The notes below the pieces were generated by a model, which was given only the letters and a program-made list of their open reading frames with translations, searched no databases and had not been told where the DNA came from. From assembly GCF_002101735.1 (NCBI RefSeq), contig NZ_LQPE01000161.1, forward strand, positions 1 through 59,872: a stretch of 59,872 nt of DNA. Reading direction: 5' to 3'. Position 1 is the stretch's first letter. Each line of letters starts with the position of its first letter. This document shows positions 25,855 through 34,115 of this stretch, one piece after another. The DNA is from Mycobacterium kyorinense (GTDB taxonomy: Bacteria; Actinomycetota; Actinomycetes; Mycobacteriales; Mycobacteriaceae). Made by a program: the position numbers and the translations under genes.

Positions 25855-26630
25855 CACGCATCGTTGAGGGCTTGCGGGGCAACGTCACCCGGCCCGCCAG
25901 CCTCGGCACGCGCCAACAGCGCGGTGGTCTGCTCGTCCAACGGCGCCGAATACGAGACGTTCTCCGCGCAGCCGCCGCCGTCCAGCCCACCGATCACACC
26001 CGTCACCGTCGACCCGCTGATCCACGGCGCGCCGCTGGTGCCGTCGATCAGCCCCGCGCAGGGCAGCGTGGGATATCCGCCGCGGGTGGTCTCGGTAACG
26101 GCCTGGCAGCCGATCGGCGTGCCACCGACACCGGCCGGATAGCCGACGACGCTGACCCTGGTGCCGGGCCCGGGAGCGCTGCCCAGCGACAGCGCTGAAC
26201 CGGCCTTCGCCTCGATCGCGGCGCCGTCGGCGCGGCTGACCCTCGCGATGGCATAGTCGGCGCGCGGGTCCTGGGCCGCCACCCAGCGGGGATCGAGATA
26301 CACGGTGTCGACCGTCCAGACCTCGGCAGCGGCGGCGGATCCAGAAAAACCGGGGACGAAGGTGGTCGGCAGCCCGGCCGCCAGGCAGTGCGCCGCCGTC
26401 AGCACCAAGTCGCCACCGGCGGAATGCAGCACGGAGCCGGTGCAGGTGTGCAAGTCGCCGCCGCCGAGAAAGACCGCTCCCACCCGCGGATCGGGCGGCA
26501 CCGGGCCTGCGGCAGTGCCGTGCGCGACGGCTTGCTCGGATGTGCTGGTGATCGGCGCAGACGCCGCCCGCTGCCCGCACGCCGCCAGCATCACGGCCAG
26601 CACCGACAGGCCCGCCACCACTGTGCGCAT
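25851..26630 (-). CDS. Secreted trypsin-like serine protease, lipoprotein
   Basis: About 259 residues. The N-terminal hydrophobic segment ends in a lipobox (VLAVMLAAC), so the mature protein should be lipid-anchored outside the membrane. The chymotrypsin-fold triad is visible: histidine in VLTAAHCLA, aspartate in RADYAIARV, serine in GTSGAPW. Cysteine pairs suggest two disulfides. The start at 26630 puts the signal first; the longer frame adds 49 unrelated residues. It lies between sthA and the PAC2 gene, which I recall as direct neighbours in M. tuberculosis, so it is an extra gene here. It overlaps the sthA 3' end by four bases. Confidence 0.85.
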   Translation of the reverse strand: MRTVVAGLSVLAVMLAACGQRAASAPITSTSEQAVAHGTAAGPVPPDPRVGAVFLGGGDLHTCTGSVLHSAGGDLVLTAAHCLAAGLPTTFVPGFSGSAAAAEVWTVDTVYLDPRWVAAQDPRADYAIARVSRADGAAIEAKAGSALSLGSAPGPGTRVSVVGYPAGVGGTPIGCQAVTETTRGGYPTLPCAGLIDGTSGAPWISGSTVTGVIGGLDGGGCAENVSYSAPLDEQTTALLARAEAGGPGDVAPQALNDAC

Positions 26631-26769
26631 CACCCGCCGATCATGCCCGATCGTGCGGAATGCGGCCTTACGGCATCGCGTTTCGACGTAGAGGCGGGTG
26701 TCACCCGCCGATGTGAGAGAGACTATGGGAGACGCTGCATTACGCCGCGCCGCGACGAGGAGGCAATCG

Positions 26770-27747
26770 ATGGGCAACCACCAGCCCCCGGACCACGGAC
26801 AGCACTACCAGCCCGAACAGAACGGGATGTACGAGCTCGAGTTCCCCGCGCCGCAGTTGTCGTCGTCTGATGGCCGCGGGCCGGTGCTGGTACACGCCCT
26901 GGAGGGCTTTTCCGACGCAGGTCACGCGATCCGGCTGGCCGCCACCCACCTCAAGGAAGCGCTGAACACCGAGCTGGTCGCGTCGTTTGCGATCGACGAG
27001 CTGCTGGACTACCGCTCCCGACGCCCCCTGATGACGTTCAAGACCGACCACTTCACCAACTACGACGACCCCGAGCTGAGCCTGTACGCGCTGCACGACA
27101 GTGTCGGCACGCCGTTTCTGCTGCTCGCCGGCATGGAGCCGGACCTGAAATGGGAGCGCTTCATCACTGCGGTGCGACTGCTGGCTGAACGTCTCGGTGT
27201 CCGCCAGACCATCGGACTGGGCACCATCCCGATGGCGGTCCCGCACACCCGGCCGGTGACGATGACGGCGCACTCCAACAACCGCGAGCTGATCGCCGAC
27301 TTCACCCCGTGGATCGCCGAGGTCCAAGTGCCCGGCAGCGCGTCGAACCTGCTCGAATACCGAATGGCCCAGCACGGCCACGAGGTGGTCGGGTTCACTG
27401 TGCACGTCCCGCACTACCTGGCCCAGACCGACTACCCGGCCGCCGCGCAGGCGCTGCTGGAGCAGGTCGCCAAGACCGGGGCGCTGCAGCTGCCGCTGCA
27501 GGCGCTGGAAGAGGCGGCGGCCGACATCCGGGCCAAGATCGACGAGCAGGTCGAGGCCAGCCCCGAGGTGGCCCAAGTGGTGGCGGCGCTGGAGCGCCAG
27601 TACGATGCGTTTGTCGCCGCTCAGGAGAACAGGTCGCTGCTGACGCGCGACGAGGATCTGCCCAGCGGCGACGAACTCGGCGCAGAGTTCGAACGGTTTT
27701 TGGCCCAGCAGGCGGAGAAGAAGTTCGACGACGACGATCCGGCCTGA
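26770..27747 (+). CDS. PAC2 family (proteasome assembly chaperone-like) protein
   Basis: A 325-residue protein equivalent to Rv2714. The PAC2 domain is seen as VLVHALEGFSDAGHAIRLAA, then IGLGTIPMAVPHTRPVTMTA and VPHYLAQTDYPAAAQALLEQ. The archaeal and eukaryotic homologues help assemble proteasomes; the bacterial family has the same fold but a distinct, undefined role. The C-terminus is a helical, acidic coiled-coil-like tail (EEAAADIRAKIDEQVE). A strong AGGAGG seven bases before the ATG at 26770 fixes the start. Confidence 0.87.
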   Translation: MGNHQPPDHGQHYQPEQNGMYELEFPAPQLSSSDGRGPVLVHALEGFSDAGHAIRLAATHLKEALNTELVASFAIDELLDYRSRRPLMTFKTDHFTNYDDPELSLYALHDSVGTPFLLLAGMEPDLKWERFITAVRLLAERLGVRQTIGLGTIPMAVPHTRPVTMTAHSNNRELIADFTPWIAEVQVPGSASNLLEYRMAQHGHEVVGFTVHVPHYLAQTDYPAAAQALLEQVAKTGALQLPLQALEEAAADIRAKIDEQVEASPEVAQVVAALERQYDAFVAAQENRSLLTRDEDLPSGDELGAEFERFLAQQAEKKFDDDDPA

Positions 27748-27784
27748 CCGACCGCCTGACGGGCCCGACAACGAAGTTGGCGAC

Positions 27785-28795
27785 ATGACCAGACTCCGGC
27801 CGGTGCGTGAGGTGACGCCGTCACTTCAATTCCGCACCATCCACGGGTACCGGCGGGCCTACCGGATCGCTGGTTCCGGGCCGGTCATTCTGCTGATCCA
27901 CGGCATCGGCGACAACTCCACCACCTGGGAACCGGTGCACGCCAAGCTCGCGCAGCGGTTCACCGTGATCGCCGTCGACCTGCTGGGGCACGGGCAGTCG
28001 GACAAGCCGCGCGCCGACTACTCCGCGGCGGCCTACGCCAACGGGATGCGCGATCTGCTGTCCGTGCTCGGCATCGAGCGGGTCACGGTGATCGGCCATT
28101 CGCTCGGGGGCGGCGTGGCAATGCAATTCGCCTACCAATTCCCGCAATTGGTAGAACGGCTGGTCCTGGTCGGCGCCGGCGGCGTCACCAAGGACGTCAA
28201 CCTGGTGCTGCGACTGGCCTCGCTGCCGCTGGGCGGCGAGGCGCTGGCGCTGCTGCGGCTGCCTTTCGTGCTGCCCGCCGTGCAGCTCGCCGGCCGCGCG
28301 GCCGGCTTGCTGCTGGGATCCACCGCCTTGGGCCGCGACCTGCCCGACGTACTGCGGGTGCTGGCCGACCTGCCCGAGCCGACGGCCTCCTCGGCGTTCA
28401 CCCGCACCCTGCGGGCGGTGGTGGACTGGCGCGGTCAGATGGTCACCATGCTGGACCGATGTTATTTGATGGGATCCATTCCGACGCAGATCATCTGGGG
28501 CACCGAAGACGTGGTGGTGCCGGTCAGCCATGCATGGATGGCGCACGCCGCAATGCCCGGCTCGCGGCTGGAGATCTTCGAGCGCTCCGGGCACTTCCCG
28601 TTCCACGACGACCCCGACCGCTTCATCGAGGTTGTCGAGCAATTCATCGATACCACCGAACCCGCCGAATACGACGACGCCGCGATGCGCGAACTGCTGC
28701 GCAACGGCGGCGGCGCGCGAACGGTCTCCGGTCCGCATGACACCCGGGTTGCGGTGTTGAACGCCATGGGCTCCGACGAACGCAGCGCCACCTGA
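27785..28795 (+). CDS. Alpha/beta-fold hydrolase
   Basis: A 336-residue hydrolase equivalent to Rv2715. The oxyanion loop is LLIHGIGDNSTTW, the nucleophile elbow is GHSLGGGVA, the acid is in WGTEDVVVP, and the catalytic histidine is in SGHFPFHDDP. The region from about 130 to 220 is a hydrophobic, helical lid. The substrate is unknown; epoxide hydrolase-like or lipid esterase activity are options. Same direction as the PAC2 gene, 37 bases downstream. Confidence 0.88.
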   Translation: MTRLRPVREVTPSLQFRTIHGYRRAYRIAGSGPVILLIHGIGDNSTTWEPVHAKLAQRFTVIAVDLLGHGQSDKPRADYSAAAYANGMRDLLSVLGIERVTVIGHSLGGGVAMQFAYQFPQLVERLVLVGAGGVTKDVNLVLRLASLPLGGEALALLRLPFVLPAVQLAGRAAGLLLGSTALGRDLPDVLRVLADLPEPTASSAFTRTLRAVVDWRGQMVTMLDRCYLMGSIPTQIIWGTEDVVVPVSHAWMAHAAMPGSRLEIFERSGHFPFHDDPDRFIEVVEQFIDTTEPAEYDDAAMRELLRNGGGARTVSGPHDTRVAVLNAMGSDERSAT

Positions 28796-28821
28796 ATGTT
28801 GCGACGTCGTAGGGTCAGCCC

Positions 28822-29508
28822 ATGAGCATCGACGTCACGGTGTTGCGCGTTTTCACCGACTCGGCAGGCAACTTCGGAAATCCCCTCGGAGTCGTCGACG
28901 CCAGCACGGTGGACGTTCGCGATCGGCAGCGCCTGTCACGCCAATTGGGTTACAGCGAAACGATATTCGTCGATCTGCCCGCACCCGGGTCGACGACGGC
29001 GCATGCCCGCATCTACACACCGATGACCGAGCTCGCATTCGCCGGACACCCGGCGGTGGGAGTGTCGTGGTGGCTGCGCCAGCGGGGCACGCCGATCCGC
29101 ACCCTGCAACTGCCCGCCGGCATCGTGCAGGTCAGTTACGGCGACGACGTCACCGCCATCCATGCCCGCTCGGAGTGGGCGCCCGAATTGGCGATCCATG
29201 ATCTCGAATCGCTCGACGAACTCGCTGCGGCCGACCCCGCCGAGTTTCCCGACGACATCGGCCACTACCTGTGGACCTGGACCGACCAGGCGGCCGGATC
29301 TCTGCGTGCCCGGATGTTCGCGCCGGGCCTGGGTGTACCCGAGGACGAAGCCACCGGGTCGGCCGCGGTGCGCATCACCGACTACCTCAGCCGCGATCTG
29401 ACCATCGTCCAGGGCAAGGGGTCGGTGATCGAGACCACCTGGAATCCCGAAGGATGGGTTCGCGTTGCCGGCCGGGTGGCCGACGACGGCGTGACGCACT
29501 TCGTCTAG
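28822..29508 (+). CDS. PhzF family isomerase-like protein
   Basis: A 228-residue protein equivalent to Rv2716. The phenazine-biosynthesis PhzF fold shows VLRVFTDSAGNFGNPLGVV, the catalytic glutamate in YSETIFVDL, ELAFAGHPAVGVSWWL, and a second-half match EDEATGSAAVRI. It is shorter than usual PhzF proteins (about 280), as in M. tuberculosis. No phenazine genes are near, so a different isomerisation substrate is likely. It overlaps the nitrobindin gene by four bases. Confidence 0.88.
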   Translation: MSIDVTVLRVFTDSAGNFGNPLGVVDASTVDVRDRQRLSRQLGYSETIFVDLPAPGSTTAHARIYTPMTELAFAGHPAVGVSWWLRQRGTPIRTLQLPAGIVQVSYGDDVTAIHARSEWAPELAIHDLESLDELAAADPAEFPDDIGHYLWTWTDQAAGSLRARMFAPGLGVPEDEATGSAAVRITDYLSRDLTIVQGKGSVIETTWNPEGWVRVAGRVADDGVTHFV

Positions 29509-29990
29509 CCGCTACGTCGCAGCACCGCGCTGAGGTGATTCTGCAACGGCTGGCCGACCGCGCCCATCTGCACCGAATACGACAGCTGGTCGCCGTCGAC
29601 CCGGAAGCGCCGGCCAAGAGCGGTCACCTCTTTGGCGGTCGGCGTCAGGCCGATCGTCGACGCCGTCAGCTCGATGTCGATGACGTCGCCGGCTGTCGTA
29701 TAGGTGCCGACCTCGATCTCGGTGATCCCGCTGGGATGGGCCAACACCAGCTCGAGCTGACCGGGCTGCGGCACCCGCAAGTACCCCGTCTCGGCGTGCA
29801 GAGGCTTGCCATCGGTTGCGGCCCTGGTCTTTTGGCCGTAGGCGAGAAATGGCTTGCCGACATGGCCGAAGACGACTTCCTCGAGATAGTCGAACGGCTC
29901 GATGGTCGGGTATTTGCCCGACCCCCGGCCCGTCCAGGTGCCCAGCAGCGGCGCGAGCTCTTTCAGGTCGGGATGCAAGTCGGGCGGCAT
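29505..29990 (-). CDS. Nitrobindin-like heme protein
   Basis: A 161-residue ten-stranded beta-barrel equivalent to Rv2717c. The hallmark GTWTGRGSGKYPT lies near residue 17, and the heme-ligating histidine should be the one in QNHLSAVLRR at the end. Ferric nitrobindins bind nitric oxide and can isomerise peroxynitrite. Ten bases upstream of its start lies the nrdR stop, so it is likely cotranscribed with nrdR. Confidence 0.9.
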   Translation of the reverse strand: MPPDLHPDLKELAPLLGTWTGRGSGKYPTIEPFDYLEEVVFGHVGKPFLAYGQKTRAATDGKPLHAETGYLRVPQPGQLELVLAHPSGITEIEVGTYTTAGDVIDIELTASTIGLTPTAKEVTALGRRFRVDGDQLSYSVQMGAVGQPLQNHLSAVLRRSG

Positions 29991-29999
29991 GCACGAAGC

Positions 30000-30464
30000 C
30001 TAGCCGGGCGCTGAGACCTTGCGGTGTGCGCGCAGCGCCTCGATCTCGCGCTCGAAATCGTCTGTGGAGGAAAAGGACCGGTACACCGAGGCGAACCGCA
30101 GGTATGCCACCTCGTCGAGTTCGCGCAGCGGTCCCAGGATGGCCAGACCGACCTCGTGGCTGGGCACCTCCGGCGACCCCTTGGCGCGGACCGTGTCTTC
30201 GACCTGCTGGGCCAGCAGGTTCAGCGCGTCGTCGTCGACCTGGCGGCCCTGGCACGCCCGTCGCACGCCGCTGATGACCTTCTCCCGGCTGAACGGCTCG
30301 GTGACCCCGCTGCGCTTGACCACCGCCAGCACAGCGGTTTCGACGGTGGTGAACCGCCGCCCGCACTCGGGGCATGACCTGCGGCGCCGGATGGCCTGGC
30401 CTTCGTCGGTCTCCCGGGAGTCGACCACCCTGGAATCCGGGTGACGACAGAACGGACAGTGCAT
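30000..30464 (-). CDS. nrdR: Transcriptional repressor NrdR
   Basis: A 154-residue regulator of ribonucleotide reductase genes, equivalent to Rv2718c. The zinc ribbon has CPFC and CPEC (MHCPFCRHPDSRVVDSRETD at the start), and an ATP-cone domain follows (VVKRSGVTEPFSREKVISGV). It senses dATP/ATP and represses nrd operons. ATG at 30464 begins the zinc ribbon. Same direction as chiZ and nitrobindin. Confidence 0.96.
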   Translation of the reverse strand: MHCPFCRHPDSRVVDSRETDEGQAIRRRRSCPECGRRFTTVETAVLAVVKRSGVTEPFSREKVISGVRRACQGRQVDDDALNLLAQQVEDTVRAKGSPEVPSHEVGLAILGPLRELDEVAYLRFASVYRSFSSTDDFEREIEALRAHRKVSAPG

Positions 30465-30589
30465 GGCCGCTCCTTCGCCGCGCTGATAGCCGGGTACCTC
30501 AGAACATCCCGAGCGTACCCGCGCGCGACCCGGTAGGCCCAGCGTCACCGGGATCGGCTGCGGCCGTTGGCCGTCCACGGGCGCAGCCG

Positions 30590-31060
30590 TCAGCCGACCG
30601 GTGCGATCAGAGTTTGCCCTGCAGCCAGCGCCGCGGTGTCGAGGCCGTTGAGTTGGCGGATGCGCTCGGCGACCTGTCCGGCCGGCGCGTCCGGTGCCAC
30701 CCGCGCGGCCAGATGCGACAGCGTCTCCCCCGGTTCGACTCGCACCACGGCGAGCCGGTCGGGCACCTGACCCGCGGCATCGCCCTGTACGGCCGCGCCG
30801 AAGTGGGCGACCAGCCCGAGCCACACCGTGATGATTGCGGCGAGCACGGCCAGCGCCACCGTGGTCGCCGGCGTGATCGGGCGCGGCCGGTGCGGCGCGG
30901 TCGACATCAGCACCCCGGTGCCGCGGTATCGCGGCGGCGCGACCGCGGGCCCCGCTGGCCGCGGGCGGTGAGCTCGCCGGTCACGCTGGCCGGCGGGGCC
31001 CACCCGGACCGGGCGGGCACGGCGACGCAGGTCCGGCCGAATGGTCTCGATGGCGGTCAT
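30590..31060 (-). CDS. chiZ: LysM-domain SOS-induced cell division inhibitor, ChiZ-like
   Basis: A 156-residue protein equivalent to Rv2719c. The N-terminal 60 residues are arginine/proline-rich and cytoplasmic. One transmembrane helix (ATTVALAVLAAIITVWLGLV) precedes an extracytoplasmic LysM domain (VVRVEPGETLSHLAARVAPD...) for peptidoglycan binding. In M. tuberculosis the protein is induced by DNA damage, interferes with division and was reported to hydrolyse cell wall. Its divergence from lexA and the SOS-like box at 31109-31124 support LexA control. Confidence 0.87.
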   Translation of the reverse strand: MTAIETIRPDLRRRARPVRVGPAGQRDRRAHRPRPAGPAVAPPRYRGTGVLMSTAPHRPRPITPATTVALAVLAAIITVWLGLVAHFGAAVQGDAAGQVPDRLAVVRVEPGETLSHLAARVAPDAPAGQVAERIRQLNGLDTAALAAGQTLIAPVG

Positions 31061-31108
31061 CTGTGCCCCTTTCCTCGACGCTGTATCGATCGCCTGTTCG
31101 AACTATAA

Positions 31109-31124
31109 TCGATAGTGCGTTCGA
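31109..31124. promoter_or_regulatory. Probable SOS box upstream of chiZ
   Basis: TCGATAGTGCGTTCGA matches the mycobacterial LexA box TCGAAC-N4-GTTCGA at 10 of 12 fixed positions. It is 48 bases before chiZ. An adjoining TTCGAAC lies at 31098-31104. It would give LexA repression of chiZ. Confidence 0.55.
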
Positions 31125-31211
31125 ATTCCGAACACGTGATCGAATCGTTGCCTTGCGATTCGGACCGTAACCCCTGCCACCGACAACCCCGGTCGGCGCG
31201 GACGACACGCC

Positions 31212-31227
31212 TCGAACACATGTTTGA
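31212..31227. promoter_or_regulatory. SOS box of lexA
   Basis: TCGAACACATGTTTGA matches the LexA box at 11 of 12 fixed positions and lies 33 bases before the lexA start codon, giving autorepression. It also shows that the open frame beginning at 31224 is not the real start. Confidence 0.8.
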
Positions 31228-31259
31228 GATTCCGTGCGATTGGGTCTACCTTCGTTCCT

Positions 31260-31949
31260 ATGAGCGAGCGCAGCGATACCCCGGGTAGCAGCCGTCGATC
31301 CACGGATTCCGGGCTGACCGAACGGCAGCGCACAATTCTGGATGTCATCCGCGCGTCGGTCACCAGCCGCGGCTATCCGCCGAGCATCCGGGAAATCGGT
31401 GATGCGGTCGGCCTGACGTCGACGTCTTCGGTGGCGCATCAGCTGCGCACCCTGGAGCGCAAGGGCTATTTGCGCCGGGACCCGAACCGGCCGCGCGCGG
31501 TCGACGTCCGCGGCGCCGACGAAGCGGCCGGGCCCACCGTGCTCACCGACGTGTCAGGCTCGGATGCCTTGCCGGAGCCCACTTTTGTGCCGGTGCTGGG
31601 GCGCATCGCGGCCGGTGGTCCGATCCTCGCCGAAGAGGCCGTGGAGGACGTCTTTCCGCTGCCGCGTGAGTTGGTCGGCGAGGGCGCGCTGTTTCTGCTG
31701 CGGGTGGTCGGCGACTCGATGGTCGACGCCGCGATCTGCGACGGCGACTGGGTGGTCGTGCGTCAGCAGAACGTCGCAGACAACGGCGACATCGTCGCGG
31801 CGATGATCGACGGCGAGGCCACCGTCAAGACGTTCAAGCGCACCGGCGGCCAGATCTGGCTGATGCCGCACAACCCGGCGTTCGATCCCATCCCCGGAAA
31901 CGACGCCGCCGTGCTCGGCAAGGTCGTCACCGTCATCCGCAAGATCTGA
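31260..31949 (+). CDS. lexA: SOS repressor LexA
   Basis: A 229-residue repressor equivalent to Rv2720. The winged helix (ERQRTILDVIRASVTSRGYP, then SIREIGDAVGLTSTSSVAHQ) binds SOS boxes. The peptidase S24 domain carries the self-cleavage site Ala-Gly in VLGRIAAGGP, the nucleophile serine in VVGDSMVDAA, and the lysine in GEATVKTFKR. RecA filaments on single-stranded DNA stimulate cleavage; recA in this window has a matching box. Confidence 0.96.
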   Translation: MSERSDTPGSSRRSTDSGLTERQRTILDVIRASVTSRGYPPSIREIGDAVGLTSTSSVAHQLRTLERKGYLRRDPNRPRAVDVRGADEAAGPTVLTDVSGSDALPEPTFVPVLGRIAAGGPILAEEAVEDVFPLPRELVGEGALFLLRVVGDSMVDAAICDGDWVVVRQQNVADNGDIVAAMIDGEATVKTFKRTGGQIWLMPHNPAFDPIPGNDAAVLGKVVTVIRKI

Positions 31950-31954
31950 CCCGG

Positions 31955-33961
31955 CTACTCCGCCCGGGTGAAACCGTTGACCTGCGCGATTTCCTCACTG
32001 GCGAACCAGATTTCGGCGAACGCGTCGTCGTAGAGCGCACTATCGGGCGTGTAGTACAGGCCGAAGCTGGCATTGCCCTTGACCGGGTAACCCTCCGGCG
32101 CCTCGTCGGGGTCGTCGAGCGGAAGGTGGATCGCCGGGTGGGCAGGCCCGGCGGGCTCCTCGGTGTCGGTGTCGGCGGCCGCGTGCCGTCCCGATCGCAG
32201 CTCGCTCTCGGTGGGAATCCGCGTCGGCGCCGTGTCCACGGCGTCGGGATCCTCTTGCTCCTCCACATCTTGACTGACTCCGGAAGGCGTTGCGGCGCTG
32301 GGTGTTTCGCCGGACACAAGGCCTTCGTCCAGGCCCGTGCCGGATCGAGGCATCCAGCCGGCGTCCGGGCGGCTGGACTCAGCCATCGGCGTGCGTTCCG
32401 CGGGCTCCGGGTAGGCGCGGGAGAACGGTGACGTGGCGGGCTCGCCCTCCGCACCGGCCGCCCAGCGCCGGTCGGGCTCCGGGGCACTGTCATAGCGCGC
32501 CTCGGTTTCGGGTTCGGGTTCGAACGCCGCGGCGTGCGGGGCAGCGGCTCGTCGGCGGCGCCACACCCGCGGCGCCAACGCGACCAGCCCGATCAGCAGC
32601 AGCACCGGAATGAGCCCCAGCAACCACCACCAGTGCCATGCACGCCCTGCGCCGGCGCCGGTACCGGCCGGCCGGGCCGGACCGGCCGGCGCGTTCTGTC
32701 CGGGGATCTGCAGACCGGACAGCGACGACGCCAGGTTGCCCGGCTCGGTGCTGAACGTGTTTTTCGCACGGTCCCAGGCGATCTTGCCGCCGGTGAACTT
32801 TTGGCTGACCACGTCGCGGTCCACGCTCTGGTCGCCGACCGGCGCGCCGAGCTTGCCGGTGGCACCGCCGAGTTTGTCCCACGCGGCCTTCATTGCGCCG
32901 CGTACCACGAACGCGCCGTGATCGGGGGTCCAGAAGATCACCGGCTTGTCGCTGGCCGAAAACGTGCTGATCCTGCTGGCCGGCTTGATGCCGCCGTCGG
33001 CCTCGTTGGCCGTCGGGAAACCCAGGTCGCTGCCGGCCGGCCCGCCGAGCGACTCGTATTTGGCCAGGATGTCGCTCTCGACGGCGTTGGCGCCGGTGGC
33101 GGGGCTGAAGAACACCTTGCCGCCGGTGAAGTTCTGGGCCAGCCCGTCGTCGCCGATCGGGTATTGCCCGCCTTGCTTGGCGCCCAGCGGACCGGACGCC
33201 CCGCCGGCCGCGCGCCAGGCCATGTTGATGGCCGCGGTCGGATCGATCGGGACCTGCAGGTCCGCGAGCTGCTGCGCCAACTGCGGCGGGGTCGTGGTGA
33301 ACGTCTTGGTCAGCCGGTTCCAGGAGACCTGGCCGCCGCTGAAGGGCTGGGTGGCGACTTCGCCGTTGTAGGTTTCGTCGCCGACCGGCACGCCGAGCAC
33401 ACCGCCGGAGCTGCCCAGTTTGTCCCAGGCCGCGTTGATGGCGCCGCGCACGACGAACGCGCCGTGCTCAGGCGTCCAGAAGATCACCGGCTTGTCGCTG
33501 GCCGAGAAGGTGCTGACTCTGCTGTCGGGTCCGGCCAGGCCCGGCACCTCGTCGATGGTCGGGAAGCCGAGGTCGCTGCCCGCGGGGCCGCCCAGCGACT
33601 CGTACTTGTCGAGCACCGCGCCGTACATCGACCGCGCGCCGGTCTGCGGCGTGAAAAAGATCTTGCCGTGGTCGAAATTTTGGACGAACCCGGCGCCGAC
33701 GGCGTAGACGTCGCCCTGCTTGGCACCGAGGTCGGAGTTCTCGCCGCCGGCCGCGTCCCATGCCGCGGTGATCGCGTCGTCGGCGTCGCTTTCCGGGGAC
33801 GCCGCCGCGGTGGGCATCACCAGGAAGGCGCCCGCCGCCAGGGCCGCCACGCCGAGCGCCACACCGAATCGCCGTTGCTGCCGTCTCACCACACCTCCAA
33901 AGCCCGCATCGTCGCGGGGCTCCACTACTTTGCGCCAGCGCAACGAGAATTGCGAAGTCAT
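31955..33961 (-). CDS. LGFP-repeat cell wall protein with cytoplasmic sunset-like domain
   Basis: About 668 residues, equivalent to Rv2721c. A signal-like N-terminus (FGVALGVAALAAGAFLVMP, then AAASPES) exports several LGFP repeats (GPAGSDLGFPTIDE, GVLGVPVGDE, GPLGAKQGGQYPIG, GPAGSDLGFPTANE, GKLGAPVGDQ), which anchor proteins to the mycolyl-arabinogalactan layer. A transmembrane helix (WWWLLGLIPVLLLIGLVALA) is followed by arginines, so the last 180 residues are cytoplasmic. They are acidic and disordered, and end in a 44-residue domain (KGNASFGLYYTPDSALYDDA, IWFASEEIAQVNGF) of the kind called sunset. It thus spans envelope and cytoplasm. The start is the ATG before the signal. Confidence 0.85.
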   Translation of the reverse strand: MTSQFSLRWRKVVEPRDDAGFGGVVRRQQRRFGVALGVAALAAGAFLVMPTAAASPESDADDAITAAWDAAGGENSDLGAKQGDVYAVGAGFVQNFDHGKIFFTPQTGARSMYGAVLDKYESLGGPAGSDLGFPTIDEVPGLAGPDSRVSTFSASDKPVIFWTPEHGAFVVRGAINAAWDKLGSSGGVLGVPVGDETYNGEVATQPFSGGQVSWNRLTKTFTTTPPQLAQQLADLQVPIDPTAAINMAWRAAGGASGPLGAKQGGQYPIGDDGLAQNFTGGKVFFSPATGANAVESDILAKYESLGGPAGSDLGFPTANEADGGIKPASRISTFSASDKPVIFWTPDHGAFVVRGAMKAAWDKLGGATGKLGAPVGDQSVDRDVVSQKFTGGKIAWDRAKNTFSTEPGNLASSLSGLQIPGQNAPAGPARPAGTGAGAGRAWHWWWLLGLIPVLLLIGLVALAPRVWRRRRAAAPHAAAFEPEPETEARYDSAPEPDRRWAAGAEGEPATSPFSRAYPEPAERTPMAESSRPDAGWMPRSGTGLDEGLVSGETPSAATPSGVSQDVEEQEDPDAVDTAPTRIPTESELRSGRHAAADTDTEEPAGPAHPAIHLPLDDPDEAPEGYPVKGNASFGLYYTPDSALYDDAFAEIWFASEEIAQVNGFTRAE

Positions 33962-34115
33962 ATCGCAGACATTACGGAAACAGATATCCAGCCGATGTCG
34001 AAATGATGCTCGACTGCATTGGTGTCGCGCCTGAGTGCGCTGCACGTCGGCGGGGGGTGCGTTACCGTGCCGGGAAGGGCTCAGCGCGGAACGCCACGGG
34101 AGGAAACGCACTGAC

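Noticed and set aside
32534..34006. 490-codon plus-strand frame opposite the LGFP protein gene
   Set aside because: Repeats in it mirror the LGFP repeats on the other strand; no ribosome site or domain.
33962..34115. Possible yybP-ykoY manganese riboswitch before the TerC gene
   Set aside because: The family often has one, but I could not find the conserved loops in these 154 bases.
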